Of a stretch of DNA of 64,000 nucleotides, positions 7,540-16,558 are shown one piece after another. A program made the translations under genes and the position numbers. The DNA is from Halococcus hamelinensis 100A6. GTDB taxonomy: Archaea; Halobacteriota; Halobacteria; Halobacteriales; Halococcaceae. Below the pieces are notes generated by a model. That model was not told the origin of the DNA and did no database searches. It worked only from the letters and a program-made list of their open reading frames with translations. The DNA is taken from positions 1 through 64,000 of the forward strand of contig NZ_AOMB01000032.1 in NCBI RefSeq assembly GCF_000336675.1, in the 5' to 3' direction. Each line of letters begins with the position of its first letter. Within the stretch, counting starts at the first letter, position 1.

Positions 7540-9246
7540 ATGGCGAGTGAGGACGCGGAGACGGTCACGCTCGACGCCGCCGGCGAGGTTCGAATCCCGA
7601 CCATCGAACTCCTCACCGGTCGTGGGTTCGTCACGGGCAAGAGCGGCGGCGGGAAGTCGAACACCGCGAGCGTGGTCGCCGAGGAGCTCCTCGACGACGG
7701 CCACCCGCTCATGATCGTCGACACGGACGGTGAGTACTACGGCCTGAAGGAGCGCTACGAGGTCCTCCACGCGGGCGCGGACGACGAGTGCGACGTCCAG
7801 GTCGGGACCGAACACGCCGACAAGCTCGCCGAACTCGCGCTCGACGGCGGCGTCCCGGTGATCCTCGACGTTTCGGCCTACCTCGACGACGGCGGTCACG
7901 ACATCGTCCGGGCGACCGTCGAGGCGCTGTTCCGGCGCGAACAGGAGGCCCGACGGCCGTTCCTCCTCCTCGTCGAGGAGGTCCACGAGTTCATCCCCGA
8001 GTCCGGCGGGCTCACCGAGGCCGGAAAGATGCTCGTCCGGGTGGCCAAGCGCGGGCGAAAGCGCGGCCTCGGTTTCTGCGGTATCTCCCAGCGGCCGGCG
8101 AACGTCAAGAAGGACGTGATCACCCAGTGCGACTGGCTCTGCTGGCACCGCCTCACCTGGAACAACGACACCGCGGTGGTCGGCCGCGTGCTCGACAACC
8201 AGGCCGCGGAAGCAGTACAGAACCTCGCGGACGGCGAGGCGATCCTCGTCACCGACTGGGACGGGACCCGACGTCGGGTGCAGGTCCGCCGGAAGCGGAC
8301 GTTCGACGCGGGCTCGACGCCGGGCCTCGGCGACGTCGACCGCCCGGAACTCAAGTCGATCGGCGAGGGGCTGCTCGGCGACCTCACCGAGATATCGGAC
8401 CAGAAGCGCGAGCACGAGAACCGCCTCGCCAAACTCGAAGCCGACCTCGAAAGCAAGAACGAACGCATCGCGGAGCTCGAACGCGAACTCTCCCGGGCGC
8501 GGGACCTCAGCGAGATGGCCGAACAGTTCACCCGCGCGCTGACCGGCGATGCTGTGTCGTCAGCGAGTCAGCGAACGAGGTCGGCCGACGATCCTACGCA
8601 CCACGAACTCGGCGATTTCGAGGCGACCGACGAGGGTGCGGACGGTGACGGCACCGCCGACACCCCCACTGACGACGCCAGCACCGGCGACGCCACTTCC
8701 AGCGACAACACCGACACCGCCGCCACTACCGATATCGCCGGGACGGTCGACGCCGACAACGCCCTCGATACCGACGAGGGCAGCGAGGACCCGGCTACCG
8801 ACGAGGCCGCCGGCGAACCGTCGTCCGAGGCGGGCGAGGCCGACCCGATCAGGGTCGCCGACGACCCCGGTGGCCCCGGCGGGTCGAACCCCGATCCGGC
8901 GGACGGGAGGTCGTACGCCGACCTGCTCGACATGGACGTCGTTCGCCACGAGGTCCAGCAAGCCGAGGACCACTCGCGGGCGTCGCCGACCTACGCGAAG
9001 GGGATCATCGCCACGCTCATCGACGAGGGCGGCCCGGTGAGCCAGCGCACGCTCCTCTCCCGAGTCGGGGGGTCGAGCACGGACGAGGTCACCACGATGG
9101 CGACCACGCTCGAAGCCATGCGGACCGTCGAGAAGGAGCACACCGACGAGGGATTGATGATCGGCATCGACCCGGACGGCGTTCGCGAGTTGCGCGAGAC
9201 GAGTCTCGGGCGCGAACGGACCCGAAGCCTGGCCGACGGGTTCTGA
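7540..9246 (+). CDS. HerA/DUF87-like ATPase with acidic linker and C-terminal wHTH
   Basis: 568 residues. The ATG at 7540 follows a strong ribosome-binding site (GAGGTGA). Residues about 25-270 form a HerA/DUF87-type P-loop ATPase: Walker A VTGKSGGGKSN, Walker B FLLLVEEVHEF, and FCGISQRPANVKKDVITQCDW (sensor/arginine region). A coiled coil follows (ISDQKREHENRLAKLEADLESKNERIAELERELSRARDL), then a 120-residue Asp/Thr/Ala-rich disordered linker, then a winged-helix-like domain (IATLIDEGGPVSQRTLLSRVG). HerA proteins pump or translocate DNA with NurA in end resection, but no nurA is adjacent, and the linker and DNA-binding tail suggest a separate haloarchaeal branch. Confidence 0.8.
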   Translation: MASEDAETVTLDAAGEVRIPTIELLTGRGFVTGKSGGGKSNTASVVAEELLDDGHPLMIVDTDGEYYGLKERYEVLHAGADDECDVQVGTEHADKLAELALDGGVPVILDVSAYLDDGGHDIVRATVEALFRREQEARRPFLLLVEEVHEFIPESGGLTEAGKMLVRVAKRGRKRGLGFCGISQRPANVKKDVITQCDWLCWHRLTWNNDTAVVGRVLDNQAAEAVQNLADGEAILVTDWDGTRRRVQVRRKRTFDAGSTPGLGDVDRPELKSIGEGLLGDLTEISDQKREHENRLAKLEADLESKNERIAELERELSRARDLSEMAEQFTRALTGDAVSSASQRTRSADDPTHHELGDFEATDEGADGDGTADTPTDDASTGDATSSDNTDTAATTDIAGTVDADNALDTDEGSEDPATDEAAGEPSSEAGEADPIRVADDPGGPGGSNPDPADGRSYADLLDMDVVRHEVQQAEDHSRASPTYAKGIIATLIDEGGPVSQRTLLSRVGGSSTDEVTTMATTLEAMRTVEKEHTDEGLMIGIDPDGVRELRETSLGRERTRSLADGF

Positions 9247-9259
9247 GGCGGACGGTTCC

Positions 9260-9634
9260 GTGGCGCTTCTCGACATCCTCGTCGTCCTCGTCGTCGCCAC
9301 CCTCGTCGGTGGACTGGGGATCTACGCCGTGGTTCGCCTCCTCGTCGACGACGCGATCGAGCCGATCGACGGACTGGTGCTCGCGCTGGTCGGTGCGGCC
9401 GCCTGGGGTGCGGTAAGTCTGTTCCTCGCGTCCACCCCGGTCCTCGGCCCGGTACTGGCGCTCCTCGTCTGGGTCGTGCTCGTCGAGGTTCGGTACCCGT
9501 GCGGCTGGCCGGCCGCGAGCGCGCTCGGGTTCGTGGTCTGGCTCCCGTCGGTCGGACTCCTGTACGTCCTCGGCACCTTCGGGGTGGTATCGTTCGCCGC
9601 GGTCGGCGTCCCCGTCGTCTACTTCGGGGGATAA
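9260..9634 (+). CDS. Small four-helix membrane protein
   Basis: 124 residues, GTG start 13 bases after the HerA-like gene. It has about four hydrophobic segments (LLDILVVLVVATLVGGLGIYAVV, GLVLALVGAAAWGAVSLFLA, VLGPVLALLVWVVLVEV, LGFVVWLPSVGLLYVLGTFGVV) and almost no soluble part. No motif is recognised. The close spacing suggests co-transcription with the HerA-like gene, but the functional link is unclear. Confidence 0.6.
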   Translation: MALLDILVVLVVATLVGGLGIYAVVRLLVDDAIEPIDGLVLALVGAAAWGAVSLFLASTPVLGPVLALLVWVVLVEVRYPCGWPAASALGFVVWLPSVGLLYVLGTFGVVSFAAVGVPVVYFGG

Positions 9635-9671
9635 CGCTCATCACGCCGCGGGTCCCCAGCAGGACCATATC

Positions 9672-11321
9672 GTGGAGGAGCAGGCATCCGAGATCGAACT
9701 CACCAAGCGCGGGGTGCTGCGGGCGGGACTCGGCATCGGCGCGGGGAGTGCGCTGTCCCGTCCCGTGGCCGCCCGACCGGAACCGTCCCCCGGTCCGGTG
9801 GCCGTCACGAACGACGCTCGACCCGGTAGTAGAAAATTCGAGTCGCCGGGGTCGCCCTCCAGGGCCGCCTATCGCGCGCTCGCGGCGGTCGAGCGCCAGG
9901 TTACCCAGCGCTCGGGGTCCTCCGATTTCGACCGCACGGTGAACGCGGTCGAGTACCTCGGTCTCGGGTCGAACGACGCGGTGAACGAGGCGCTCGAACG
10001 CGCCGACGCCGCCGGCGACCTCGACGGAGTTCGACTCCGGTTCCCCGCCGGCACCTACCGGGTCGCGGACGACGTCAACATCTCGCCCGCCGGACCGTTC
10101 GGTATCGTCGGTCCGCGGGCGGTCTTCCGGGTCGACCCCGGCGTTCGGTGTGAGCTGAACGTTCACACCGGCTCACGCGGGCTGTTCGAGGGGTTCACGA
10201 TCGACCAGCGCGCCGACCGGGCCGCGGTCTCGCTGCTCCTCGAAACCGACGACCACATCGACGCCCGCGGGCTCACGTTTCGCGGCCCCGTCGAGGCGGT
10301 GGGCGACGACCAGCAAGCGCTGGTTCGTCCGGTCGCCACGAGCCGGGAGGCGAGCGTCCGGATCGAGAACCTCCGTGCGGTCGGCGGCACCAACGCGGGC
10401 TCACACGCCTGGGTCCGGCCCGAATCCCCGCCGCCGGGCCACGTCGCCGGCGGGGTACCGGGCGCGTTCGTCGGGGAATCGAACGTAGGCGTGGTCCAGT
10501 TCGTCGAACCGGTTCTCCACGGGTGGGAGAACGGTCTCTACGCCTCGCGGACGCCCGGCGCGGTTCAGGTCGTCGGCGGTACCTTCGTCAACAACAACAA
10601 CACTGCGGTGCGGATCAGCGGCGCGGAGTCGTTCTGCGACGGGGCCACCGTCGTCCTCGACGCGGGTCGCTGGCCCGACGGACGCCCCGGACGGTTCACG
10701 ATCGGCGAGATACAGGGCGTGAGCGGCGTCCGCTCGGAGACCGGTCCGCTGAACAAGGAGGGCGCACGGTTTCGGAACCTCGACGTTCGGGCCAGGCGGC
10801 TGGACCGGTGTCCCGGACTCGTCGTCTACGACGGCAGCGCCGCCACCGGCCGAATGCACAACTGTCGGCTGACGAACGACATCGACGGGACCCCGGCGGT
10901 CCGGATCGACGAACCCGGAACCGGGCCGCATCCGGCCTCGACGGGCCCGCAGGCGATACGGATGGACCGGATCGAGATACGCGGGAGCGCGACGGGTGGC
11001 CCGGCCGTCAGCGGCACCGACGCCCGGCCGAACACCGTGCTCGCGGATAGCTGTGTCCGACTTCCCGGTGCAGGGCCGGCGAGTATCGTCGGGGTGACCA
11101 CCCGAAACGTCGGCTACGGCGCGGACTGTACCGCGAGCCAGGGTACCGACGGGCCGGTCGGGGCTCCACCGGGGACCCCCGAGGTTCGGGACCTGACGGT
11201 CCGGCCCCCCTCGCCCGACCCGGGCCTGTCGGGGCTCGGCCTCCTCGTCGCGGCGGGCGCGCTCGTCTCGTTCGGCACCGCGACCCTCGTCCCCGCGCTC
11301 CGCGACCGTTTGCGGAAGTGA
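9672..11321 (+). CDS. Exported beta-helix (pectate-lyase-like) protein with C-terminal anchor
   Basis: 549 residues, GTG start. The N-terminus (ELTKRGVLRAGLGIGAGSALS) looks like a twin-arginine-like export signal with KR in place of RR. Residues about 95-480 show repeating short strands typical of right-handed parallel beta-helices (RFPAGTYRVADDVNI, GPRAVFRVDPGV, GGTFVNNNNTAVRISGAESF, ATGRMHNCRLTNDI). A Pro/Thr-rich stalk precedes a C-terminal membrane helix (GLSGLGLLVAAGALVSFGTATLV) and a basic tail, consistent with a cell-surface protein facing outward. The fold suggests polysaccharide binding or cleavage; no catalytic residues can be assigned. Confidence 0.65.
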   Translation: MEEQASEIELTKRGVLRAGLGIGAGSALSRPVAARPEPSPGPVAVTNDARPGSRKFESPGSPSRAAYRALAAVERQVTQRSGSSDFDRTVNAVEYLGLGSNDAVNEALERADAAGDLDGVRLRFPAGTYRVADDVNISPAGPFGIVGPRAVFRVDPGVRCELNVHTGSRGLFEGFTIDQRADRAAVSLLLETDDHIDARGLTFRGPVEAVGDDQQALVRPVATSREASVRIENLRAVGGTNAGSHAWVRPESPPPGHVAGGVPGAFVGESNVGVVQFVEPVLHGWENGLYASRTPGAVQVVGGTFVNNNNTAVRISGAESFCDGATVVLDAGRWPDGRPGRFTIGEIQGVSGVRSETGPLNKEGARFRNLDVRARRLDRCPGLVVYDGSAATGRMHNCRLTNDIDGTPAVRIDEPGTGPHPASTGPQAIRMDRIEIRGSATGGPAVSGTDARPNTVLADSCVRLPGAGPASIVGVTTRNVGYGADCTASQGTDGPVGAPPGTPEVRDLTVRPPSPDPGLSGLGLLVAAGALVSFGTATLVPALRDRLRK

Positions 11322-11398
11322 AGCCGAGCGAGTCGGTCCGACCGGTATCGAGCGGGTGTCGCCCGTAGGATGAAGACACCGACGGCCGTCGTGCGGGT

Positions 11399-12337
11399 GT
11401 GAACCCCGATACCGTCGTCACCGACGCCGACGAACACATCCACTACACCTGGGACAACGGGCTCGACCCGGTCGCGACCGTCGCGGACGGCGCGGTCGTC
11501 GAGTTCGAGTGTCGCGACGCCGCCGACAACCAACTCGCGACCGACGCCACCGGCGCGGACGTCGCCGCGATGGAGTCGAAGGGCCACGCGCTCTCCGGCC
11601 CGGTCGAAATGGGGAATGCCGAGCCCGGCGACACCCTCGCGGTCGACCTCCTCGACTTCGAGCACCACGGCCACGGCGTTTCCTACTTTCCGCCCGGCGA
11701 CAGCGGGGCCGGACTCCTCCCCGATGAGTTCCCCGAGCCGTTCTGTTACAACTGGGAACTCGACGACGGGGTCGCGTTCTTCGAGAACGGCATCGAGGTT
11801 CCGCTGGCACCGTTTCCGGGGAACCTCGGTCTCGCGCCGGCGGAGCCGGGGCCGCACTCGACGACACCCCCACGAAACGTCGGCGGGAACCTCGACGTCA
11901 AACACCTCACCGCCGGTAGTACACTGTTTCTCCCGGTCGAGGTTTCGGGCGGGCTGTTCTCGATCGGCGACTGCCACGCCGCCCAGGGCGACGGCGAGGT
12001 CTGTCTCACGGGTATCGAGGCCCCGATGGACGTCACCGCCCGTTTTCGGCTGGTCGAACGCGACCTCATCGCTCCCGAGTTCGAGACCGGAGGACCGTTC
12101 ACGCCGTCCGGCCGGGACGAACCCGCTCACGCTACAGTCGGAGTCAGCGACGACCTCATGGACGCCTGCCGGCTCGCGACCTCGCGGATGCTCGACCACC
12201 TCGAAGCCGAGCGGGGTCTCACGCGTGAGGCGGCCTACGTCCTCGCTTCAGTCGCCGTCGACCTGAAGGTGAATCAGGTGGTCGACGCGCCGAACTGGAC
12301 GGTCTCGGCTTACGTCGCGGACTCGCTGTTTCCGTAG
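11399..12337 (+). CDS. Acetamidase/formamidase family amidohydrolase
   Basis: 312 residues, GTG start just after a G-rich run. Family hallmarks are present: a central SGPVEMGNAEPGDTLAVDLLD block, NVGGNLDVKHLTAGSTLFLPVEVSGGLFSIGDCHAAQGDGEV (the zinc-site region of FmdA/AmdA enzymes), and a C-terminal YVLASVAVDLKVNQVVDAPN. These enzymes release ammonia from formamide, acetamide or related short amides in the cytoplasm. No amide transporter (FmdDEF) is next to it. Physiological substrate uncertain. Confidence 0.9.
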   Translation: MNPDTVVTDADEHIHYTWDNGLDPVATVADGAVVEFECRDAADNQLATDATGADVAAMESKGHALSGPVEMGNAEPGDTLAVDLLDFEHHGHGVSYFPPGDSGAGLLPDEFPEPFCYNWELDDGVAFFENGIEVPLAPFPGNLGLAPAEPGPHSTTPPRNVGGNLDVKHLTAGSTLFLPVEVSGGLFSIGDCHAAQGDGEVCLTGIEAPMDVTARFRLVERDLIAPEFETGGPFTPSGRDEPAHATVGVSDDLMDACRLATSRMLDHLEAERGLTREAAYVLASVAVDLKVNQVVDAPNWTVSAYVADSLFP

Positions 12338-12377
12338 CCGTCGCTCCAGGGCGGGCTCGATAAAAGTCGGGAGTCGG

Positions 12378-13541
12378 TTAGGGTTCGAGCAGGACCTTCG
12401 TGACGCCTTCCTCGCGGTCGTCGAAGCGCTCGTACATCTCGGGGGCCTCGTCGAGGCCCACGCGGTGCGAGACGAGGAAGCTCGGGTCGGCGCGGCCCTC
12501 GATGATGAGGTCGCGGAGCTGGCGGTTGTAGGACTTCACGTCACACTGGCCGGTACCGAGCTTCTGGCCCTTCTCGAACAGCAGCCCGAAGTCGATGCCG
12601 AGGCGACCCTGGGCGGCCATGTCGTCCGGTGCGCCGGGGTCCTCGGGAACGTAGAGCCCGACGATGCCGAGTTGGCCGGTCGGGCGAACGGTTCGAATGA
12701 GGTTGTTGAGGACGTTCGCGGGGCTCTCGCGCGCGGGGTCGTACGCACCATCGCCTTCCTTATCGGGGTCCACGGCCTGATAGCCCACCGCGTCGACGCC
12801 CTTGTCGACGCCGCTGCCGTGGATCTCCTTGATCTGCTCGACGGGGTCGCCCTCCTCGAAGTTGATCGGGGTGGCGTCGCAGTGGTCGCGCGCGAGGTCC
12901 AGTCGGCTGGGGACCCGGTCGACCACGTAGATCTCCGAAGCACCCTGGATCTTCGCGCTGTAGGCGGCCATCAGTCCGACGGGACCCGCACCGTAGACCA
13001 CGACCGACTCGCCGGGTTGGAGGTCGGCGAGTCGCGTGGCGTGCCAGCCCGTCGGGAAGATGTCGGCGAGCAGCGCGAACGAGTCCTCGTTGCTCCCGCC
13101 CTCGGGGAGTTTGAGCGCGTTGAAGTCGGCGTACGGTACGCGAAGCTTCTCGGCCTGTCCACCCTTGTAGGGCCCCATCGCGACGTAGCCGTAGGCCCCG
13201 CCGGCGAAGCCAGGGTTGACGTTTGTACAGAAACCCGTCTTCCCGTTCTCGCAGTTCCGGCAGTGGCCACAGGCCACGTTGAACGGGAGGACGACACGGT
13301 CGCCCGCTTCGAGGGTGTCGACGCCCTCGCCGACCTCCTCGACGATCCCCATGTTCTCGTGGCCGAAGACGATCCCCGGCTCGGCGGCGGTTCGCCCCTC
13401 GTACATGTGGAGGTCCGACCCACAGATACACGACGTCGTGATGTCGATCACGATGTCGTTGGGGTGTTCGAGTTCCGGTTCGTCGACGTCCTCGACCGCG
13501 ACGTCGTGTGCGCCCTGATAGACGACGGCTCTCATTGACAT
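12378..13541 (-). CDS. Zinc-dependent alcohol dehydrogenase, formaldehyde-dehydrogenase-like
   Basis: 387 residues from the ATG at 13541; a second ATG lies two codons later (13535), and GGTGGAG 8-14 bases upstream favours the first. It shows the medium-chain dehydrogenase pattern: catalytic zinc Cys and His (CICGSDLHMYEG, FGHENMGIVEEVG), four-Cys structural zinc loop (CGHCRNCENGKTGFC), and Rossmann motif VVVYGAGPVGLMAAYSAK. The insertion after the structural loop (NVNPGFAGGAYGYVAMGPYKGGQAEKLRVPYAD) and the HCDATPINF region match the glutathione-independent formaldehyde dehydrogenase subgroup. Likely NAD(P)-dependent oxidation of formaldehyde or another aldehyde/alcohol. A TATA-like AAAATACATT lies about 40 bp upstream. 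Confidence 0.88.
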   Translation of the reverse strand: MSMRAVVYQGAHDVAVEDVDEPELEHPNDIVIDITTSCICGSDLHMYEGRTAAEPGIVFGHENMGIVEEVGEGVDTLEAGDRVVLPFNVACGHCRNCENGKTGFCTNVNPGFAGGAYGYVAMGPYKGGQAEKLRVPYADFNALKLPEGGSNEDSFALLADIFPTGWHATRLADLQPGESVVVYGAGPVGLMAAYSAKIQGASEIYVVDRVPSRLDLARDHCDATPINFEEGDPVEQIKEIHGSGVDKGVDAVGYQAVDPDKEGDGAYDPARESPANVLNNLIRTVRPTGQLGIVGLYVPEDPGAPDDMAAQGRLGIDFGLLFEKGQKLGTGQCDVKSYNRQLRDLIIEGRADPSFLVSHRVGLDEAPEMYERFDDREEGVTKVLLEP

Positions 13542-13660
13542 GTGTGGTGGCTCCACCCACTCTTCGACTCGTATCGTAATGTATTTTCCCCATGGTAAAT
13601 CACCGTATCGAGGTCCGGACGAACGCCAATGCTTAGTTCTCCCCCGAACACCCACCTGCA

Positions 13661-15466
13661 ATGGCCAGTCGAGACGACCCCAGCGACGACGAGCAGGTTC
13701 GCGACGCGATCGATCGCTCGCGGAGCGGCGTGCCGGCGGCGGGGGCCGTGGTGCGCGACCGGTTCTCGGCCGACGAGGTGTTCCAGCGGATCATCGCCGC
13801 CGCCGACGAGGAGGTCACCTCGGGTCGGCGCGAACTCTTCTTCAGCGGGCTCGCCGCGGGCTTCGCGATCACGATCACCTTCCTGCTCTACTCCTCGATG
13901 ACGGCCACGACCGACCACGACCCGATCCTGAGCGCGCTGCTCTACCCGCTGGGGTTCATCTACATCATCATCGGTGGCTACCAGCTCTACACCGAGAACA
14001 CCCTCCCTCCCGTCGCGCTCACCCTCGAACGCCTCGTGAGCCTCCCCAGGCTCCTCCGTCACTGGACGATCGTGCTCGCGGGGAACCTCACCGGCGGCGG
14101 GCTGGGCGCGGTGGCGCTGACCTGGGGCGGGGTGTTCTCGCCCGAGGCGACCCAGGCGGCGCTCGAACACGCCCAGCACGGCATCGACACGCCGGCCCCC
14201 GCGCTGTTCTCGAAGGCGGTCTTCGCGGGGCTGATCGTCGCGGGCGTCGTCTGGGTGGTCTACGCCTCGCGCGACACCATCTCCCGGCTCGTCGTGGTCT
14301 ACCTCGCCTTCCTCGCGATCCCGCTCGGGGACCTGTTCCACGTCGTGGTCTCGTTCACCGAGATGCTCTATCTCGTCCTCGCGGGCAACCTCGAACTTGG
14401 CGTCGGGTTGACGGCGTTCGTGATCCCGGTGTTGCTCGGCAACACCGTCGGTGGGATCGTCCTGGTGACGGTGGTCAACTACTTCCAGACCTCCGCCGAG
14501 CGCCGCGACGCCGCCCGGTTCGAGGGCTCGCAACGACAGCTCTCGCTCCGCGAGTGGCTCCTGGGTGGACTCGCCGGCCGGTCGTACGTCTCGATGGTCG
14601 ATACCAGCGGGACGGTCGCCGACGACGGGACCTACCGGGTGCTGGTGCCGATCGGCAACCCGCGAACGGAGGCCCCCGTGGTCGACCTCGCCTGCCGGCT
14701 CGCCAGCCGCCACGACGACGCGGTGGTTCACGCCGTCCACATCATCCAGACGCCCGACACCCCCGCGAGCTATCGGTTCGCGGACCGCGAGCGGATCGTC
14801 GCCGACTCCGCCGACCGGATGGAGCCGCTCGCGGAGCTCATCGAGTCCTACGAAGTCACGGCCAAGACTTCGACCATCGTCTCACGGCGGTCGTTCGAGG
14901 AGGTGTTCGACGCCGCCGGCCGTCTGTGTGCCGACCTCGTCGTGATGGGATGGGGTGCGGACCGGCCCTGGGCCGACGCCCGCACCGAGCGCCCGCTCGA
15001 CGAACTCACTCACCAACACGGGACGGACTTCCTCGTGCTCAACGACCGCGGCACCGACGCCTCTCGCGTGCTGGTGCCGGTCGGCGACGGCCCCTCCCCC
15101 GAACTGAGCGCCGAGGTCGCGCGGGCCTACCGGTCGAGCAAGGGCTCCTCGGTCACGTTGCTCCGCGTCGTCGACACGCCGGCCGACCGCGAGGCGGGCG
15201 AGGCGTTCCTCGACGAGTGGGCGAGCGAGCACGACCTCGCGGACGCCGAGCGAGTGGTCGAGGCCGGCGACGTCGGGCCCGTGATCCGGCGGGTCGCTAC
15301 GGACCACTCCCTGTTGGTGCTGGGAGCGACCGAAGCGGGCGTTCTCTCGCGGCTCGTCACGGACTCGCTCCGGTTCGACGTCGTCGAGGGGGTGTCGTGT
15401 TCGGTGGTGATCGCCGAACGCTCCACCGAACGGAGCCTCGTCGAGCGCCTCGTCGGTCGGCTGTAG
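13661..15466 (+). CDS. Formate/nitrite transporter-type channel fused to two USP domains
   Basis: 601 residues. Residues about 35-285 match the formate/nitrite transporter (FNT) family: six membrane helices, GLAAGFAITITFLLYSS, LTGGGLGAVALTW and LLGNTVGGIVLVTVVNYFQT. Residues about 325-455 and 465-595 are two universal stress protein domains (YRVLVPIGNP; SRVLVPVGDG; LLVLGATEAGVLSRLV). FNT proteins pass small monovalent anions such as formate, nitrite or hydrosulfide. The soluble USP pair probably senses nucleotides or stress and modulates the channel (inference). It is divergent from the formaldehyde-dehydrogenase-like gene; formate as a shared metabolite is plausible but unproven. Confidence 0.85.
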   Translation: MASRDDPSDDEQVRDAIDRSRSGVPAAGAVVRDRFSADEVFQRIIAAADEEVTSGRRELFFSGLAAGFAITITFLLYSSMTATTDHDPILSALLYPLGFIYIIIGGYQLYTENTLPPVALTLERLVSLPRLLRHWTIVLAGNLTGGGLGAVALTWGGVFSPEATQAALEHAQHGIDTPAPALFSKAVFAGLIVAGVVWVVYASRDTISRLVVVYLAFLAIPLGDLFHVVVSFTEMLYLVLAGNLELGVGLTAFVIPVLLGNTVGGIVLVTVVNYFQTSAERRDAARFEGSQRQLSLREWLLGGLAGRSYVSMVDTSGTVADDGTYRVLVPIGNPRTEAPVVDLACRLASRHDDAVVHAVHIIQTPDTPASYRFADRERIVADSADRMEPLAELIESYEVTAKTSTIVSRRSFEEVFDAAGRLCADLVVMGWGADRPWADARTERPLDELTHQHGTDFLVLNDRGTDASRVLVPVGDGPSPELSAEVARAYRSSKGSSVTLLRVVDTPADREAGEAFLDEWASEHDLADAERVVEAGDVGPVIRRVATDHSLLVLGATEAGVLSRLVTDSLRFDVVEGVSCSVVIAERSTERSLVERLVGRL

Positions 15467-15517
15467 CCCGCCCGTCCACGACCGCTCGATCGGAATACGG
15501 GTGTGGCGTCGGCGGAT

Positions 15518-15697
15518 TCAGCCCTCGTACGCCGAGAGACAGTCTTCGTCGCAGAAGTGGGTGATGACCACAGCTCCGTCCGCGACCTCGGTCGTCACAC
15601 GGTGGGTCGGCTGGTTGAGGATCGTCTCGCCGCAGGTCGCACACGTCGGCGCGGTTTCTTCGGTGTCCTCGGCCACGTCGGAGACTGGGTCGACCAT
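15518..15697 (-). CDS. Small zinc-ribbon protein (59 aa)
   Basis: The minus strand from the ATG at 15697 encodes 59 residues beginning MVDPVSDVAEDTEE and containing CATCGE (CxxC) near residue 19 and HFCDEDC (CxxxC) near residue 47, enough for one treble-clef or zinc-ribbon site. Composition is acidic and codon use matches the neighbours. It resembles a small haloarchaeal family (I recall DUF7576, not checked). Such proteins may bind nucleic acid or a partner protein; no function can be given. Confidence 0.7.
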   Translation of the reverse strand: MVDPVSDVAEDTEETAPTCATCGETILNQPTHRVTTEVADGAVVITHFCDEDCLSAYEG

Positions 15698-15826
15698 GGG
15701 CTACCGAGGGAGCCGGCCCGCATAACTCCACCACTTCGGCTCGGAGTGGTCGTGAGGGGGCCGAGCGAACTCGGTCACGCATACCGCAAGCCCGGGGCTT
15801 ACAACGGTACACGGCGAGGTGCTCTC

Positions 15827-16540
15827 ATGTCGTTCGAGGCAACTATCACGTCGATCCATCGGATGACGCCCCGGGTGAAGCAGTTCGTCGTCGAGCGCGA
15901 CGAGCCCTTCGAGTTCGAACCCGGCGAGCACACCAACGTCGAGTTCGAGCAAGAGGACCCCGACGAGGACGAGGACGCGGAGGTCTCGCGACCCTACACC
16001 GCGACCAACACGCCGGGCAACGACGCGATCACCCTCGCGATCAAACGCTACGACGACGGCACCGCCTCGGTCTACATGCACGACCGCGAACCCGGCGACA
16101 CTATCACGCTCGCCGAGTTCCACGGCGAGCTCACCCTCCGGGACACCGACGAGGACGTCGTCTTCGTCTCCACGGGGACGGGCATCACCCCGATGATGGC
16201 GATGCTGAAGGAGTATCTGGAGGAGGGCACCGGCGAAGCCCACTTCCTCTACGGCGAGAAGAGCCAGGAGAACCTCATGTACCGCGAGACGCTCGACCAG
16301 CTCGCGAGCGAACACGGGAACCTCTCGCTCACCTTCTCGCTCTCCGAGGAGGACTGGGACGGACGCACCGGCCACGTCCAGGACCACGTCGAGGACGTGC
16401 TCGACGACCTCGACAGGCACTTCTACGTCTGCGGGGTGCCCCAGATGGTCGTCGACACGAAGGACCACCTCGACGACCTCGACGTCCCCGAGGATCGGGT
16501 CTTCTCCGAGGGCTGGGAGGACGGCGAGGTCGAGGACTGA
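15827..16540 (+). CDS. FAD-dependent oxidoreductase (ferredoxin/flavodoxin reductase-like)
   Basis: 237 residues; start ATG at 15827 (MSFEATITS), since the frame upstream overlaps the minus-strand zinc gene. The N-terminal FAD-binding barrel has RPYTATNTPG (R-x-Y-T/S) near residue 56. The NAD(P)-binding half has FVSTGTGITPMMAMLK (GTGI phosphate-binding loop) and ends with FYVCGVPQMVVDTKDHL. This is the ferredoxin-NADP reductase fold as found in small haloarchaeal oxidoreductases. Electron partner unknown; no ferredoxin gene is adjacent. Confidence 0.88.
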   Translation: MSFEATITSIHRMTPRVKQFVVERDEPFEFEPGEHTNVEFEQEDPDEDEDAEVSRPYTATNTPGNDAITLAIKRYDDGTASVYMHDREPGDTITLAEFHGELTLRDTDEDVVFVSTGTGITPMMAMLKEYLEEGTGEAHFLYGEKSQENLMYRETLDQLASEHGNLSLTFSLSEEDWDGRTGHVQDHVEDVLDDLDRHFYVCGVPQMVVDTKDHLDDLDVPEDRVFSEGWEDGEVED

Positions 16541-16558
16541 GAGCGCTCGAACGCAGGT

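Noticed and set aside
7468-7551. A 27-residue frame just before the HerA-like gene, overlapping its start
   Set aside because: No Shine-Dalgarno of its own, no recognisable composition, and the strong GAGGTGA serves the ATPase start at 7540.
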